Shown here: in pieces, positions 7,614 to 14,953 of the stretch | Position numbering within the stretch: the stretch's first letter is position 1 | Layout of the letters: each line of letters opens with the position of its first letter | Source of the DNA: an uncultured bacterium | GTDB taxonomy: Bacteria > Cyanobacteriota > Vampirovibrionia > Gastranaerophilales > Gastranaerophilaceae | DNA length: 36,343 nucleotides | Direction of reading: 5' to 3' | NCBI GenBank assembly: GCA_902792085.1 | Contig: CADAYE010000025.1 | Span: 1-36,343 of the forward strand | The notes under the pieces: model-generated | What the model saw: only the letters and a program-made list of their open reading frames with translations | Databases searched by the model: none | What the model was told of the DNA's origin: nothing | Made by a program: the position numbers and the translations under genes

Positions 7614-7883
7614 ATGTCAATTAACTTAGAAAACAAACATGAATTCGCTAAGAAATTCGGTAAAAATGAAAAAGATACAGGTAATTCAGCAGTTCAAATT
7701 GCTATGATGACTGCAAAAATTGCTCAACTTACCGAACACCTTAAATCAAACAAAAAAGATTTCGCTACAAAAAGAGGTCTTTTGATGATGGTAGGTAAAA
7801 GAAAGAAACTTCTTTCTTATGTAAAATCTAAAAATCTTGACGAATACAGAGATTTGATTAAAAAGTTAAAAATCAGAGGTTAA
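7614..7883 (+). CDS. rpsO: 30S ribosomal protein S15
   Basis: An 89-residue primary 16S rRNA-binding protein of the small-subunit platform. It matches the family throughout: EFAKKFGKNEKDTGNSAVQIAMMTAKIAQLTEHLKSNKKDF, then RGLLMMVGKRKKLLSYVKSKNLDEYRDLIKKLKIRG. Full length, good Shine-Dalgarno (AAAAGGA), monocistronic with its own promoter, leader hairpin and terminator. pnp, a common neighbour of rpsO, is not here. Confidence 0.98.
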   Translation: MSINLENKHEFAKKFGKNEKDTGNSAVQIAMMTAKIAQLTEHLKSNKKDFATKRGLLMMVGKRKKLLSYVKSKNLDEYRDLIKKLKIRG

Positions 7884-7887
7884 TCTC

Positions 7888-7917
7888 AAAAAACCGGCTT
7901 TTACAAGTCGGTTTTTT
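7888..7917 (+). terminator. intrinsic terminator of rpsO
   Basis: AAAAAACCG.CTT pairs with AAG.CGGTTTTTT around a TTAC loop, 5 bp after the stop, ending in a T-run. Confidence 0.85.
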
Positions 7918-7926
7918 AATATACTC

Positions 7927-7979
7927 ACTCACCTCTCCCACAGAGTTATTTGAGTGCGAGAGGGGGTGGGAGTGAGGGA
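7927..7979. repeat. palindromic intergenic element carrying the hydF Shine-Dalgarno
   Basis: The arm CTCACCTCTCCCA pairs imperfectly with GAGAGGGGGTGGGAGTGAG. The 3' arm ends in GTGAGGGA, the only plausible ribosome-binding site for the hydF ATG at 7984, so the element appears to supply or mask that site. It resembles the element at 9832-9872. Confidence 0.55.
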
Positions 7980-7983
7980 ATTT

Positions 7984-9186
7984 ATGAAATCATTAAAGTC
8001 AAACAGACTTCATATAGGTATTTTTGGTAAAACTAATGTCGGTAAATCCTCTCTGTTAAACAGAATAACAGGTCAGGATGTTTCTATTGTATCGGATATT
8101 GCGGGAACAACGACTGATGTAGTTGAAAAATCAATGGAACTTTTGCCTTTCGGGCCTGTAAATTTTCTCGATAGTGCAGGCATTGATGATATCACCGAAT
8201 TAGGAGAACAAAGGTTTGAAAAAACATTAAAAATTTTAAACAGAACGGATATTGCCGTTTTGGTTTGCGATTATAAAGGGATTGATGATTTTGATATTTC
8301 TCTTATTGGAAAATTTGAGGATTTAAAAATACCCTTTATTGTGGTTATAAATAAATCTGATGTTGAAAAAATATCGGATGAAAAATTGAATGTAATAAAG
8401 AACTACACCCAAAATATTTTTATAACTTCTGCAAAAGATGATAGTGAAATTGTTTATAAATTAAAATCAGCATTGATACAACTTTTACCTGATTATTTTA
8501 TAAATACTCCAAAAATTGTCGGAGATATTGTACCGGCAGGTTCTACCGTCTTGCTGGTAATTCCGATTGATAAAGAAGCACCTAAAGGTAGGATTATTTT
8601 GCCTCAGGTTCAAACATTGAGAGATTTGTTGGATAGCGGTTGTGTTACTCTCGCAGTAAGAGATACCGAACTAAAAAATGCGCTTGATAATTTGAAAACT
8701 CCTCCGGCGCTTGTTATAACTGATTCACAGGCTTTTAAAAAAGTGAATGAAATTGTGCCTAAAAATATTGCTTTGACTTCATTTTCAATTCTTTTTGCAA
8801 GACTTAAAGGGGATTTAAGTGCTTTTATTTGTGGAGCAAAAGCAATAGATACTCTAAAAGATGACGATAAAGTTTTGATATTGGAAAGTTGTACTCATCA
8901 TGCTATAGAAGATGATATTGGTCGCGTCAAAATCCCAAATCTTTTAAGAAAAAAGACAGGCAAGAATTTGATAATAGAACATTTTTCGGGGCATGATTTT
9001 CCTGATGTTTCTGATTACAAACTCATAGTTCATTGTGGTGCCTGCATGACAAACCGCAGAGAAGTTTTGTCAAGAATTTTGAGAGCAAACAAAGCAGGCG
9101 TGCCGATTACAAATTACGGCATAGCGATTTCATATTGCCTTGGTATTATTGACCGTGCAGTAAAAATATTTGATTCTAATGATTAA
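7984..9186 (+). CDS. hydF: [FeFe]-hydrogenase H-cluster maturation GTPase HydF
   Basis: HydF is the scaffold on which the 2Fe subcluster of [FeFe] hydrogenase is assembled before transfer to HydA; it works with the radical-SAM enzymes HydE and HydG, neither of which is in this window. The 400 residues show a GTPase domain (P-loop GKTNVGKSS near residue 14, the DIAGTTTD switch, DSAG, NKSD), a dimerisation domain, and a C-terminal Fe-S domain. The cluster ligands are visible as C303-T-H305 and H350-C351-G-A-C354. The ATG at 7984 is used; a GTG at 7954 lies in the palindromic repeat upstream of the Shine-Dalgarno. The end overlaps the next convergent gene by 4 bp. It implies fermentative hydrogen metabolism. 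Confidence 0.95.
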   Translation: MKSLKSNRLHIGIFGKTNVGKSSLLNRITGQDVSIVSDIAGTTTDVVEKSMELLPFGPVNFLDSAGIDDITELGEQRFEKTLKILNRTDIAVLVCDYKGIDDFDISLIGKFEDLKIPFIVVINKSDVEKISDEKLNVIKNYTQNIFITSAKDDSEIVYKLKSALIQLLPDYFINTPKIVGDIVPAGSTVLLVIPIDKEAPKGRIILPQVQTLRDLLDSGCVTLAVRDTELKNALDNLKTPPALVITDSQAFKKVNEIVPKNIALTSFSILFARLKGDLSAFICGAKAIDTLKDDDKVLILESCTHHAIEDDIGRVKIPNLLRKKTGKNLIIEHFSGHDFPDVSDYKLIVHCGACMTNRREVLSRILRANKAGVPITNYGIAISYCLGIIDRAVKIFDSND

Positions 9187-9713
9187 TCAATACCTTCTTC
9201 AATACGGTTTAAAATTCTGTCCCACATTTTGTTTGAAAGTATTCTTTCGAGGTTATTTTCTACAATATTATTTACAAATCTGTCAATTTCGCTGTTTCCG
9301 CCGTTTATTGAACTATAAGTTTTTAAAGTCGCATTTCCGTGGTCTGTTTCAATCATTTTTTCATATCTGAAATTGTTAGGGTTATCCCTGTCCATTAAGA
9401 TTCTTTCATTATATTTGCCGTCATTAATATCTATTAGCAAAGCAGGATATTTTTGGGCATAAACCGGTTCAAATGATACGTGTTTATTTCCGTCCATAAT
9501 TTGAAAAATTGGTTTTTCTGCCATATTTTTACCTTGCTTAATATCAGTCCATTCTTTATCTATGCAAGAATTTAATTCATTAATTAGTTTTACTGTTTTT
9601 TTCGATATTGTTCCTTTGTCAGGAGGTAAAATTCTGTCAAAATTTGTTGCGGCTTTAAAAGAAACGCTGTTTGTATAATATAAGTTGTTATTTTGAATGT
9701 TCGAAATTCTCAT
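9183..9713 (-). CDS. lineage-specific protein of unknown function (N-terminal MRIxxI...FKA motif)
   Basis: 176 residues, no recognised domain, no membrane segment and no classical signal peptide. The first 23 residues (MRISNIQNNNLYYTNSVSFK, then AAT) resemble the start of the giant protein at 26267 (MRINRVNNCTAFTG): a short basic/asparagine-rich lead ending in an aromatic-x-small motif. The body is alternately charged and asparagine-rich, with a C-terminal amphipathic helix (DRFVNNIVENNLERILSNKMWDRILNRIEE). It has a strong Shine-Dalgarno (AAAAGGAG). The upstream region contains the motif AATAGCAAAAAA (minus strand), shared with two other minus-strand genes in the window. Convergent with hydF. 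Confidence 0.7.
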   Translation of the reverse strand: MRISNIQNNNLYYTNSVSFKAATNFDRILPPDKGTISKKTVKLINELNSCIDKEWTDIKQGKNMAEKPIFQIMDGNKHVSFEPVYAQKYPALLIDINDGKYNERILMDRDNPNNFRYEKMIETDHGNATLKTYSSINGGNSEIDRFVNNIVENNLERILSNKMWDRILNRIEEGID

Positions 9714-9752
9714 GTTTAAACTCCTTTTTTTGTTTTAAAACGCATAATAAAA

Positions 9753-9764
9753 TTTTTTGCTATT
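9753..9764 (-). promoter_or_regulatory. shared upstream motif, site 1 (AATAGCAAAAAA on the minus strand)
   Basis: TTTTTTGCTATT on the plus strand, 39 nt before the ATG at 9713. The flanking TTGTTTTAAAAC (9730-9741) and AT-rich spacer align with site 2 at 14913-14924. I cannot assign -35/-10 elements with confidence. Confidence 0.5.
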
Positions 9765-9831
9765 TTTTTTTTAATCTTGAATAAATGTTTTGTTTGTTAT
9801 AAATTATGAATGTTTATAGTGTATAAGTGAG

Positions 9832-9872
9832 GATTACCCTCACCCCTACCCCCTCTCCCGGAGGGCGAGAGG
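9832..9872. repeat. palindromic element in the fba leader
   Basis: GATTACCCTCACCCCTACC then CCTCTCCC paired with GGGCGAGAGG (one bulged C) around CGGA. It is a REP-like palindrome of a type common between bacterial genes, lying between the AT-rich promoter region and the fba Shine-Dalgarno. Confidence 0.6.
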
Positions 9873-9900
9873 AATAAAGAAAAAGAAGGAGAAAGTCAAA

Positions 9901-10860
9901 ATGGCTGAAAGAAAATTAGTCGGAACAAATGAAATGTTCAAAAAAGCATTAGCAGGCGGTTATGCCATCGGTGCTTACAATGTTAACAACATGGAAATTT
10001 TACAAGGTATTGCAGAAGCAGCAGAAGAAACTCAATCACCTATTATTTTGCAGGTATCTGCCGGGGCAAGAAAATATGCTAATCAAACTTATCTTATCAA
10101 ATTGGTTGAAGCAGCACTTGCTACAACAACAGTTCCTATTGCTTTACACTTAGACCACGGTGCAGATTTTGAAATTTGTAAAGCATGTATTGACGGCGGT
10201 TTCTCATCTGTTATGATTGACGGTTCAAGATTCCCGTTTGAAGAAAATGTCAGAGTTACAAAACAAGTTGTTGATTATGCTCATGAAAGAGGAGTTTCAG
10301 TTGAAGCAGAACTTGGCAAACTTGCAGGTGTTGAAGATGATGTTAATGTATCTGATAAAGATGCTAAATATACAAATGTTAAAGAAGCAGTTGAATTTGT
10401 AAAACAAACAGGTTGTGATTCTTTGGCTATTGCTATCGGTACATCTCACGGGGCATACAAATTCAAAGGCGAAGCAAAATTAGATTTTGAAAGATTGAAA
10501 GAAATCAAAGACGCTTTGAAAGAAGCAGGTTTTGGTGATTATCCGATTGTATTGCACGGTTCTTCATCTGTTCCTAAAGAATTTGTTGAAAAATGCAACA
10601 AATTTGGCGGTAACTTGCCTGATGCTCAAGGTGTCCCTGAAGAAATGCTTAACTATGCTTCAAAACACGGTGTTGCAAAAATCAATATTGATACAGACTT
10701 GAGACTTGCAATGACTTCAACAATCAGAGAGTTCTTTATTGAACACCCTGAAAAATTTGACCCGAGAGAATATATGGGACCAGGCAGAACTGCAGTTAAA
10801 GAAATGGTTATGCACAAAATGCGTGATGTTTTGGGTACTGCAGGACACGCTCAAGACTAA
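9901..10860 (+). CDS. fba: class II fructose-bisphosphate aldolase
   Basis: A zinc-dependent aldolase that interconverts fructose 1,6-bisphosphate with dihydroxyacetone phosphate and glyceraldehyde 3-phosphate in glycolysis and gluconeogenesis. The 319 residues contain the class II signatures: LHLDHGADFEICKACIDGGFSSVMIDGS, with the catalytic Asp and first Zn ligand His, VEAELGKLAGVED with the glutamate, AIGTSHGAYKF (Zn His), VLHGSSSVP (Zn His), and KINIDTDLRLA binding phosphate. A strong Shine-Dalgarno (AAGGAGA) precedes the ATG. Monocistronic, ending in a long perfect hairpin. Confidence 0.97.
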   Translation: MAERKLVGTNEMFKKALAGGYAIGAYNVNNMEILQGIAEAAEETQSPIILQVSAGARKYANQTYLIKLVEAALATTTVPIALHLDHGADFEICKACIDGGFSSVMIDGSRFPFEENVRVTKQVVDYAHERGVSVEAELGKLAGVEDDVNVSDKDAKYTNVKEAVEFVKQTGCDSLAIAIGTSHGAYKFKGEAKLDFERLKEIKDALKEAGFGDYPIVLHGSSSVPKEFVEKCNKFGGNLPDAQGVPEEMLNYASKHGVAKINIDTDLRLAMTSTIREFFIEHPEKFDPREYMGPGRTAVKEMVMHKMRDVLGTAGHAQD

Positions 10861-10884
10861 TTTATGTATTATATATAAATTAAT

Positions 10885-10916
10885 AAAAGACCGATATTTA
10901 AAAATATCGGTCTTTT
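10885..10916. terminator. bidirectional terminator between fba and the XRE gene
   Basis: A perfect 15-bp stem AAAAGACCGATATTT/AAATATCGGTCTTTT (10885-10899 with 10902-10916), T-rich on either strand. The last stem base is also part of the XRE stop codon on the minus strand. Confidence 0.9.
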
Positions 10917-11143
10917 TAATCTTCAAATATAAATAATTTATGAATTTCTATTTCTAATGCATTTGCAATCTTTGCAACGGTTTGTAATGAAGGTGATTGT
11001 TCTCCTCTTTCAACTATACCCATGGTCGAACTTGCAATTCCTGCCATATCTGCAAGACCTTCCTGAGAAATTCCTTTTTTTATACGCCTCAAGCGTATAT
11101 TCATACCTACTTTTTTGTCAATTTCGTTTATATTTCCATTCAT
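10916..11143 (-). CDS. XRE-family repressor-like regulator
   Basis: A single Cro/C1 HTH domain: VGMNIRLRRIKKGISQEGLADMAGIASSTMGIVERGEQSPSLQTVAKIANALEIEIHKLF. ISQEGLADMAG is the first HTH helix and SSTMGIVERG the recognition helix. The start is taken at the ATG at 11143 (MNGNINEIDKK, 75 residues), which follows TATTAT by 7 nt and has no Shine-Dalgarno; an in-frame ATG at 11182 would add 13 residues. It is divergent from a 65-residue ORF whose promoter is overlapped by a perfect inverted repeat, an arrangement typical of a repressor controlling its neighbour and itself. Confidence 0.85.
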   Translation of the reverse strand: MNGNINEIDKKVGMNIRLRRIKKGISQEGLADMAGIASSTMGIVERGEQSPSLQTVAKIANALEIEIHKLFIFED

Positions 11144-11159
11144 ACCAAACATAATAATA

Positions 11160-11193
11160 GATAATTGACACATGATTATCAATATTGTATTAT
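11160..11193 (+). promoter_or_regulatory. consensus promoter with candidate operator for the XRE/small-ORF pair
   Basis: TTGACA (11165-11170), 17-bp spacer, TATTAT (11188-11193), facing the small ORF at 11227. A perfect inverted repeat GATAAT-N9-ATTATC (11160-11165 and 11175-11180) covers the -35 box, so a bound dimer would block polymerase. XRE proteins usually bind such palindromes as dimers; the assignment to this regulator is inferred from position. Confidence 0.6.
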
Positions 11194-11226
11194 GTAGATG
11201 TAAGACATTATTATAGAGGAAATATA

Positions 11227-11424
11227 TTGAATAGGATATATATTGATAATTTAGAAGATAAATACATGAAAATGCATTTTTTGTTGGAAATAATGCAGCA
11301 AATTATTGATTCGCGTATATGTGGTTACGAGAACAGTGATATTTGTTGTCTTTATTCTGAAATAATGAAAAAGCGAGATGCATTTTATAATGATTTAAAA
11401 ATATTCATAAAAAATGTAGAATAA
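11227..11424 (+). CDS. small protein of unknown function under the divergent XRE promoter
   Basis: 65 residues from a TTG start, chosen because AGAGGA (11215-11220) lies 6 nt before it; the frame stays open upstream to another TTG at 11185, inside the promoter. The product is helical and charged (NLEDKYMKMHFLLEIMQQIIDSRICGYENSDICCLYSEIMKKRDAFYNDLKIFIKNVE), with three cysteines in a short central stretch (RICGYENSDICC). No family recognised. Promoter, ribosome-binding site and divergent regulator together make it a believable gene. Confidence 0.6.
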   Translation: MNRIYIDNLEDKYMKMHFLLEIMQQIIDSRICGYENSDICCLYSEIMKKRDAFYNDLKIFIKNVE

Positions 11425-11444
11425 TGTATTTGTTATTTATGCTT

Positions 11445-11741
11445 TTATACTACTACATCAAAACAAGCATCCCAGGCTTTATCTACATCTTTAGGGTCAA
11501 GAGCAAGTTTTTCTTCTATATATCCGACATCATTTGCAGCACGAAACATTGCGTATTCGCCTCTGTATCCTTTAGATTCTAAAAGTCTTCCGTTTTTAAT
11601 TCTGAAAAAATCAACTGCTTTATCATTTGGGTCGCCCAAAATTTTAACGCTTGAACCGTCTTTTAATCTTATACTGCCGATTCCTCTGCCCCATGATTTT
11701 GCCAAATCTATCATGCTAAAACCTAATTTAATACCGTTCAT
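11445..11741 (-). CDS. small protein of unknown function
   Basis: 98 residues, no transmembrane or signal sequence. Glycine-rich beta-type first half (GRGIGSIRLKDGSSVKILGDPNDKAVDFFRIKNGRLLESKGYRG), then a helical half (MFRAANDVGYIEEKLALDPKDVDKAWDACFDVVV). It looks like a compact beta-sheet domain, but I do not recognise it. A good Shine-Dalgarno (GAAAGGAA) precedes the ATG. It ends 20 bp from the small ORF of the XRE switch, convergent. Confidence 0.65.
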   Translation of the reverse strand: MNGIKLGFSMIDLAKSWGRGIGSIRLKDGSSVKILGDPNDKAVDFFRIKNGRLLESKGYRGEYAMFRAANDVGYIEEKLALDPKDVDKAWDACFDVVV

Positions 11742-11851
11742 AATTTTTTCCTTTCGTAATTGGTTATGAACTTTCTAAATCCGGTAAAATATTAATTTGC
11801 GTATATTTTAATAAAAATTTACACATAATTTTTATCGTCAGGCTATTATGG

Positions 11852-11857
11852 TAAAAT
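11852..11857 (+). promoter_or_regulatory. -10 box for leaderless holA
   Basis: TAAAAT ending 6 nt before the ATG at 11864, with no Shine-Dalgarno between: the same geometry as at bases 8-13 and 4410-4415. The -35 region is poorly defined. Confidence 0.5.
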
Positions 11858-11863
11858 TTAATC

Positions 11864-12850
11864 ATGATTTATTTTTACTATGGGGATGAGGAATTTAATA
11901 TTTCTACAGAAATCAAGAAACTGAAATCGAAACTTGATAAAAATTTTCTTGAAATGAGTTATAAGGAATTTGATAATCCTAAATTCCCGGATTTAATGGC
12001 CGTAATATCCGCTCAGCCCATGATGTTTGGTAAAATGCTTATTGTTATTGACTGTATAAATTATTTTAAGTCAAAGAAAAAAGACACAGATAGCGAAGGC
12101 GGTTTTGATGATGGTCAGATTAAACAAATTGAAAATGCGCTTGAAGTAGTAAATGAAAATTTAGATATCGTGTTTAGAGCCTATGCTGTACCTGATTCCA
12201 AGAAAAAAACTTCAATTGATAAACGCAAAAAAATTTTTAAACTTCTTTCAAAATATAATTCGCAGGAATTTAATCAAATTCCTGCATATAAAACTGCAGA
12301 ACTTGAAACTTGGATTAAAAATCAGGCTAAAAAACATGATTTAAAAATTAATCCTGATGCAGTCAGTTTGTTACTTTTGCAGGTTGGTTCAAATTTGAGA
12401 ATGTTAGATTCCGAACTCGAAAAACTCAAAGTTTTTTCAAAAGATACACCTGCAACAAAAGAGATGGTAAAAGAAATCTGTATAAGTAATGAAGATTTGT
12501 TTGCATTTATTGACAGTGTTGTTGCCGGGGCAAAATCAAAGGCATTAGAGCAGTATAACAAACTTATTTCAACCCGTTATCCGCTTTCTATTCTTGCAAC
12601 CTTACATTCAAGCCTTAAAGAAAAAATATTTATTAAAGCAAACGGAAGCCGATATTCACAGGATGAACTTGCAAAGTTAATAAACATGCACCCGTACAGA
12701 GTCAAACTTGAACTCCAAAAACTAAAACAGGTGCCACTAAAAAATTTGGTAAATTTAAAAGAAAATTTAACTCAGGCAGAATACAAAATCAAATCAGGAC
12801 AATCAAATCTTGCGCCTGAAAGGGAGATAGAATATGCAATATTACGATAA
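11864..12850 (+). CDS. holA: DNA polymerase III delta subunit
   Basis: The delta subunit of the clamp loader, which opens the beta clamp. The 328 residues match the HolA pattern: the N-terminal start MIYFYYGDEEF, the region FPDLMAVISAQPMMFGKMLIVIDC, the middle LETWIKNQAKKHDLKINPDAVSLLLLQVGSNLRMLDSELEKL, then SNEDLFAFIDSVVAGAKSKAL and YPLSILATLHSSLKE in the C-terminal collar domain. The family is divergent in sequence, but the order and length agree. It overlaps holB by 17 bp, so translation of the two clamp-loader subunits is coupled. Confidence 0.88.
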   Translation: MIYFYYGDEEFNISTEIKKLKSKLDKNFLEMSYKEFDNPKFPDLMAVISAQPMMFGKMLIVIDCINYFKSKKKDTDSEGGFDDGQIKQIENALEVVNENLDIVFRAYAVPDSKKKTSIDKRKKIFKLLSKYNSQEFNQIPAYKTAELETWIKNQAKKHDLKINPDAVSLLLLQVGSNLRMLDSELEKLKVFSKDTPATKEMVKEICISNEDLFAFIDSVVAGAKSKALEQYNKLISTRYPLSILATLHSSLKEKIFIKANGSRYSQDELAKLINMHPYRVKLELQKLKQVPLKNLVNLKENLTQAEYKIKSGQSNLAPEREIEYAILR

Positions 12851-13742
12851 AAATATAATTCAAAAACTCCCGCAACTTGTTGATTATTTCAAATCCGGAA
12901 TTGATGATGAAAACAAAAATATTTCTCACTGTATTTTGTTTTGGGGGGCGGATATACAAACTCAATGCGAACTTGCACTTGAAATTGCAAGGCTATTAAA
13001 TTGCAAGGAATCGGGTAGTGATAATTGTGAATGTCTAAATTGCAGGTGGATTAGAGAACAAACTCATCCTGCCGTAAAAATTTATACAAGACTTGATTAT
13101 AAGGAGGCTTCTGAAAATATTTCAGATGAGGAAGGTTCTTCAGGCGGTAAGAAAAATATTAATGTTGCGCAGGCAAGAGGGATTATCTCTGAACTTGCGG
13201 TTACAAGTGATTATCATAGAGTTTATATTTTTTGTGACAGAGATGAAGACGGGAATTTGTTACCGCTGAATAAAATAAATTTTCCTGAAGTTACTTCAAA
13301 TGCTTTATTAAAAACTTTTGAAGAACCTCCTCAAAATACGACTTTTATATTTTTAACAAATGATAAAAATGATGTTATTTCAACCGTTGTTTCAAGAGCG
13401 CAGTCGTTTTTTGTTCCGTCAAAAAATAGTTCGGCGCAAAACTATGAACTTGTAGAAAATTTGCTAAATAATTATTGGAATATCGAACGCAATAATGTTT
13501 TGGATTTTGAAAATAATCTGTTAAATCTCGTTGAAAATAACGGTGCTGTTGAAATTTTTGAACAAATGGAAAATTATATGTTTATGCTGATGAAAAATAA
13601 TTTTGAAAATAAGATATTATTCCAAAGATTATTGAAAGATTTGGAACATGTTGAAACGGCAAAGCGTCAGGCGACATTAACTCCGCCAATGAATGATACT
13701 ACGATTTGTGAAAATTTGGCATTTAAAATGATTTTGGGGTAA
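12834..13742 (+). CDS. holB: DNA polymerase III delta-prime subunit
   Basis: A clamp-loader AAA+ subunit that does not hydrolyse ATP: the P-loop position reads FWGADIQTQCEL instead of GxxGxGKT, as expected for delta-prime. The zinc module is present (CKESGSDNCECLNC), followed by the switch-like INVAQARGIISELAVTSDYHRVYIF and the hallmark TSNALLKTFEEPPQNTTFIFLT, then the sensor region VVSRAQSF. 302 residues. AGGGAGA precedes the ATG inside holA. Followed 28 bp later by plsY, so holA-holB-plsY are probably one operon. Confidence 0.92.
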   Translation: MQYYDKNIIQKLPQLVDYFKSGIDDENKNISHCILFWGADIQTQCELALEIARLLNCKESGSDNCECLNCRWIREQTHPAVKIYTRLDYKEASENISDEEGSSGGKKNINVAQARGIISELAVTSDYHRVYIFCDRDEDGNLLPLNKINFPEVTSNALLKTFEEPPQNTTFIFLTNDKNDVISTVVSRAQSFFVPSKNSSAQNYELVENLLNNYWNIERNNVLDFENNLLNLVENNGAVEIFEQMENYMFMLMKNNFENKILFQRLLKDLEHVETAKRQATLTPPMNDTTICENLAFKMILG

Positions 13743-13770
13743 AATTACAAAGATAAGCAGGGAGAGAAAA

Positions 13771-14382
13771 ATGGATATAAAAATGATTTTGGAAATAATT
13801 TTTGTTGTGTTTGGTGCTTATGTTATCGGCTCAATTCCGACAGGATATATTGTTGTAAAACTCTTTACCGGACAAGATATAAGAAATATCGGCTCAGGCT
13901 CGACAGGGGCAACTAATGTAAAAAGAGTAATGGGTAAAAAATGGTTTTTTATTGTTTTGATTATAGATGCATTTAAAGGCGCTTTACCTGTTGTTCTCGC
14001 ATATTTTTTAACAAAATCTTTTGCAAATATAGGTTTGCTTCCTGTTTTGGCATCTGTTTTTGCAATAATCGGTCACAGTAAATCTGTATTTTTAGGCTTT
14101 ACAGGCGGAAAATCCGTCGCATCGGGCGTTGGAACTTTGCTCGCACTAAATTGGCAGGCAGGACTTATTATTGCTCTAATTTGGGCAATAATAACATGGG
14201 TGTCAAAATATGTTTCATTAGGTTCTATAGTTGCACTTGCACTTGCTCCTGTTATTATGTGGTTTTTGAACTCTCCACCAGTATACGTAATATACGCATT
14301 TGTAGCTGCAGTTTATGTTATTTATCTCCATAGAGAAAATATTAAAAGACTTATTTCAGGAAACGAAAATAAAGTAAGATAG
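13771..14382 (+). CDS. plsY: acyl-phosphate:glycerol-3-phosphate acyltransferase PlsY
   Basis: An integral membrane enzyme that moves the acyl group from acyl phosphate to glycerol 3-phosphate, starting phospholipid synthesis. The 203 residues carry the family motifs GSIPTGY, the loop GQDIRNIGSGSTGATNVKRVMG, and GHSKSVFLGFTGGKSVASGVGTLLAL. About five hydrophobic helices are visible (near 5-27, 54-74, 83-101, 127-146, 149-190). A Shine-Dalgarno (GGGAGAG) precedes the ATG. It abuts the convergent phosphatase gene with no intervening base. Confidence 0.95.
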   Translation: MDIKMILEIIFVVFGAYVIGSIPTGYIVVKLFTGQDIRNIGSGSTGATNVKRVMGKKWFFIVLIIDAFKGALPVVLAYFLTKSFANIGLLPVLASVFAIIGHSKSVFLGFTGGKSVASGVGTLLALNWQAGLIIALIWAIITWVSKYVSLGSIVALALAPVIMWFLNSPPVYVIYAFVAAVYVIYLHRENIKRLISGNENKVR

Positions 14383-14862
14383 TTATTTTTTCTTAAACAT
14401 TCCGACAAATGTTTCAGCCCACTCGTTCAAATATGGGTATTTATCTTTATGCCAATGATGGTCAATAAGTTCCTGTAAATTTTCTTTAATTGTCCCGATA
14501 TTATTTAGTCTTTCGTATATATATGAAAACATTCCGGTACGGTCTGCTCCTTGTTTGCAATGCAGATGTACCTTTCCGCCGTTTTGTTTTACTCCCTCAA
14601 CAATATCTAAAAATTCTCCGATATTTTCTTTTTTGGGATACATTGATATAGATGGGATATTGTGATATCTCATCCCAAGTTCTTTTACCGCTTCTGCTTC
14701 GTTGTAATCTGTATCAGTTACTCCCATTGTTCTTAAATTAACAACATCTGTTACGCCATGTTTTTTTAACCATTTTAATTCTCTAATGGTTGGTTGCGCT
14801 GAACGTGAAAGATATTTGTCTATTTGTTTGTAATTTTCCGGTTTGAAAAATATAGTAAACAT
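14383..14862 (-). CDS. dual-specificity/tyrosine phosphatase-like protein
   Basis: 159 residues with the cysteine-phosphatase loop HCKQGADRTG: nucleophile Cys102 and Arg108 in the CX5R arrangement. Upstream SRSAQPTIRELKWLKKHGVTDVVNLR matches the start of small atypical DSP/Siw14-like phosphatases, and an aspartate-containing TDTDYNEAE loop precedes the core. Substrate unknown: phosphoprotein, inositol phosphate or another phosphoester. Shine-Dalgarno AGGGG. The upstream region, shared with the divergent small membrane protein gene, contains site 2 of the AATAGCAAAAAA motif. Confidence 0.85.
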   Translation of the reverse strand: MFTIFFKPENYKQIDKYLSRSAQPTIRELKWLKKHGVTDVVNLRTMGVTDTDYNEAEAVKELGMRYHNIPSISMYPKKENIGEFLDIVEGVKQNGGKVHLHCKQGADRTGMFSYIYERLNNIGTIKENLQELIDHHWHKDKYPYLNEWAETFVGMFKKK

Positions 14863-14912
14863 TTTAACCCCTGTTTGAAAATATTATTTTGTTTTTAAAA
14901 CATAAAAAATTT

Positions 14913-14924
14913 TTTTTTGCTATT
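14913..14924 (-). promoter_or_regulatory. shared upstream motif, site 2
   Basis: TTTTTTGCTATT on the plus strand, 50 nt before the phosphatase ATG and 29 nt before the divergent GTG at 14954. Its flank TTGTTTTTAAAAC aligns with site 1. On the minus strand it overlaps a TATAAT (TATAATAGC), so here it may include the -10. Confidence 0.5.
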
Positions 14925-14953
14925 ATATTTAAAAAATGTAAAGGATTATTTCT

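Noticed and set aside
7954-7983. GTG start for hydF inside the palindromic repeat
   Set aside because: It would encode repeat sequence (REGVGVREF) before the conserved start; ATG 7984 has the Shine-Dalgarno at correct spacing.
14905-14930. TTGC within the shared motif as a sigma-54 -12 element
   Set aside because: No GG at the -24 position at any of the three sites, and the genes with the best association read the other strand.
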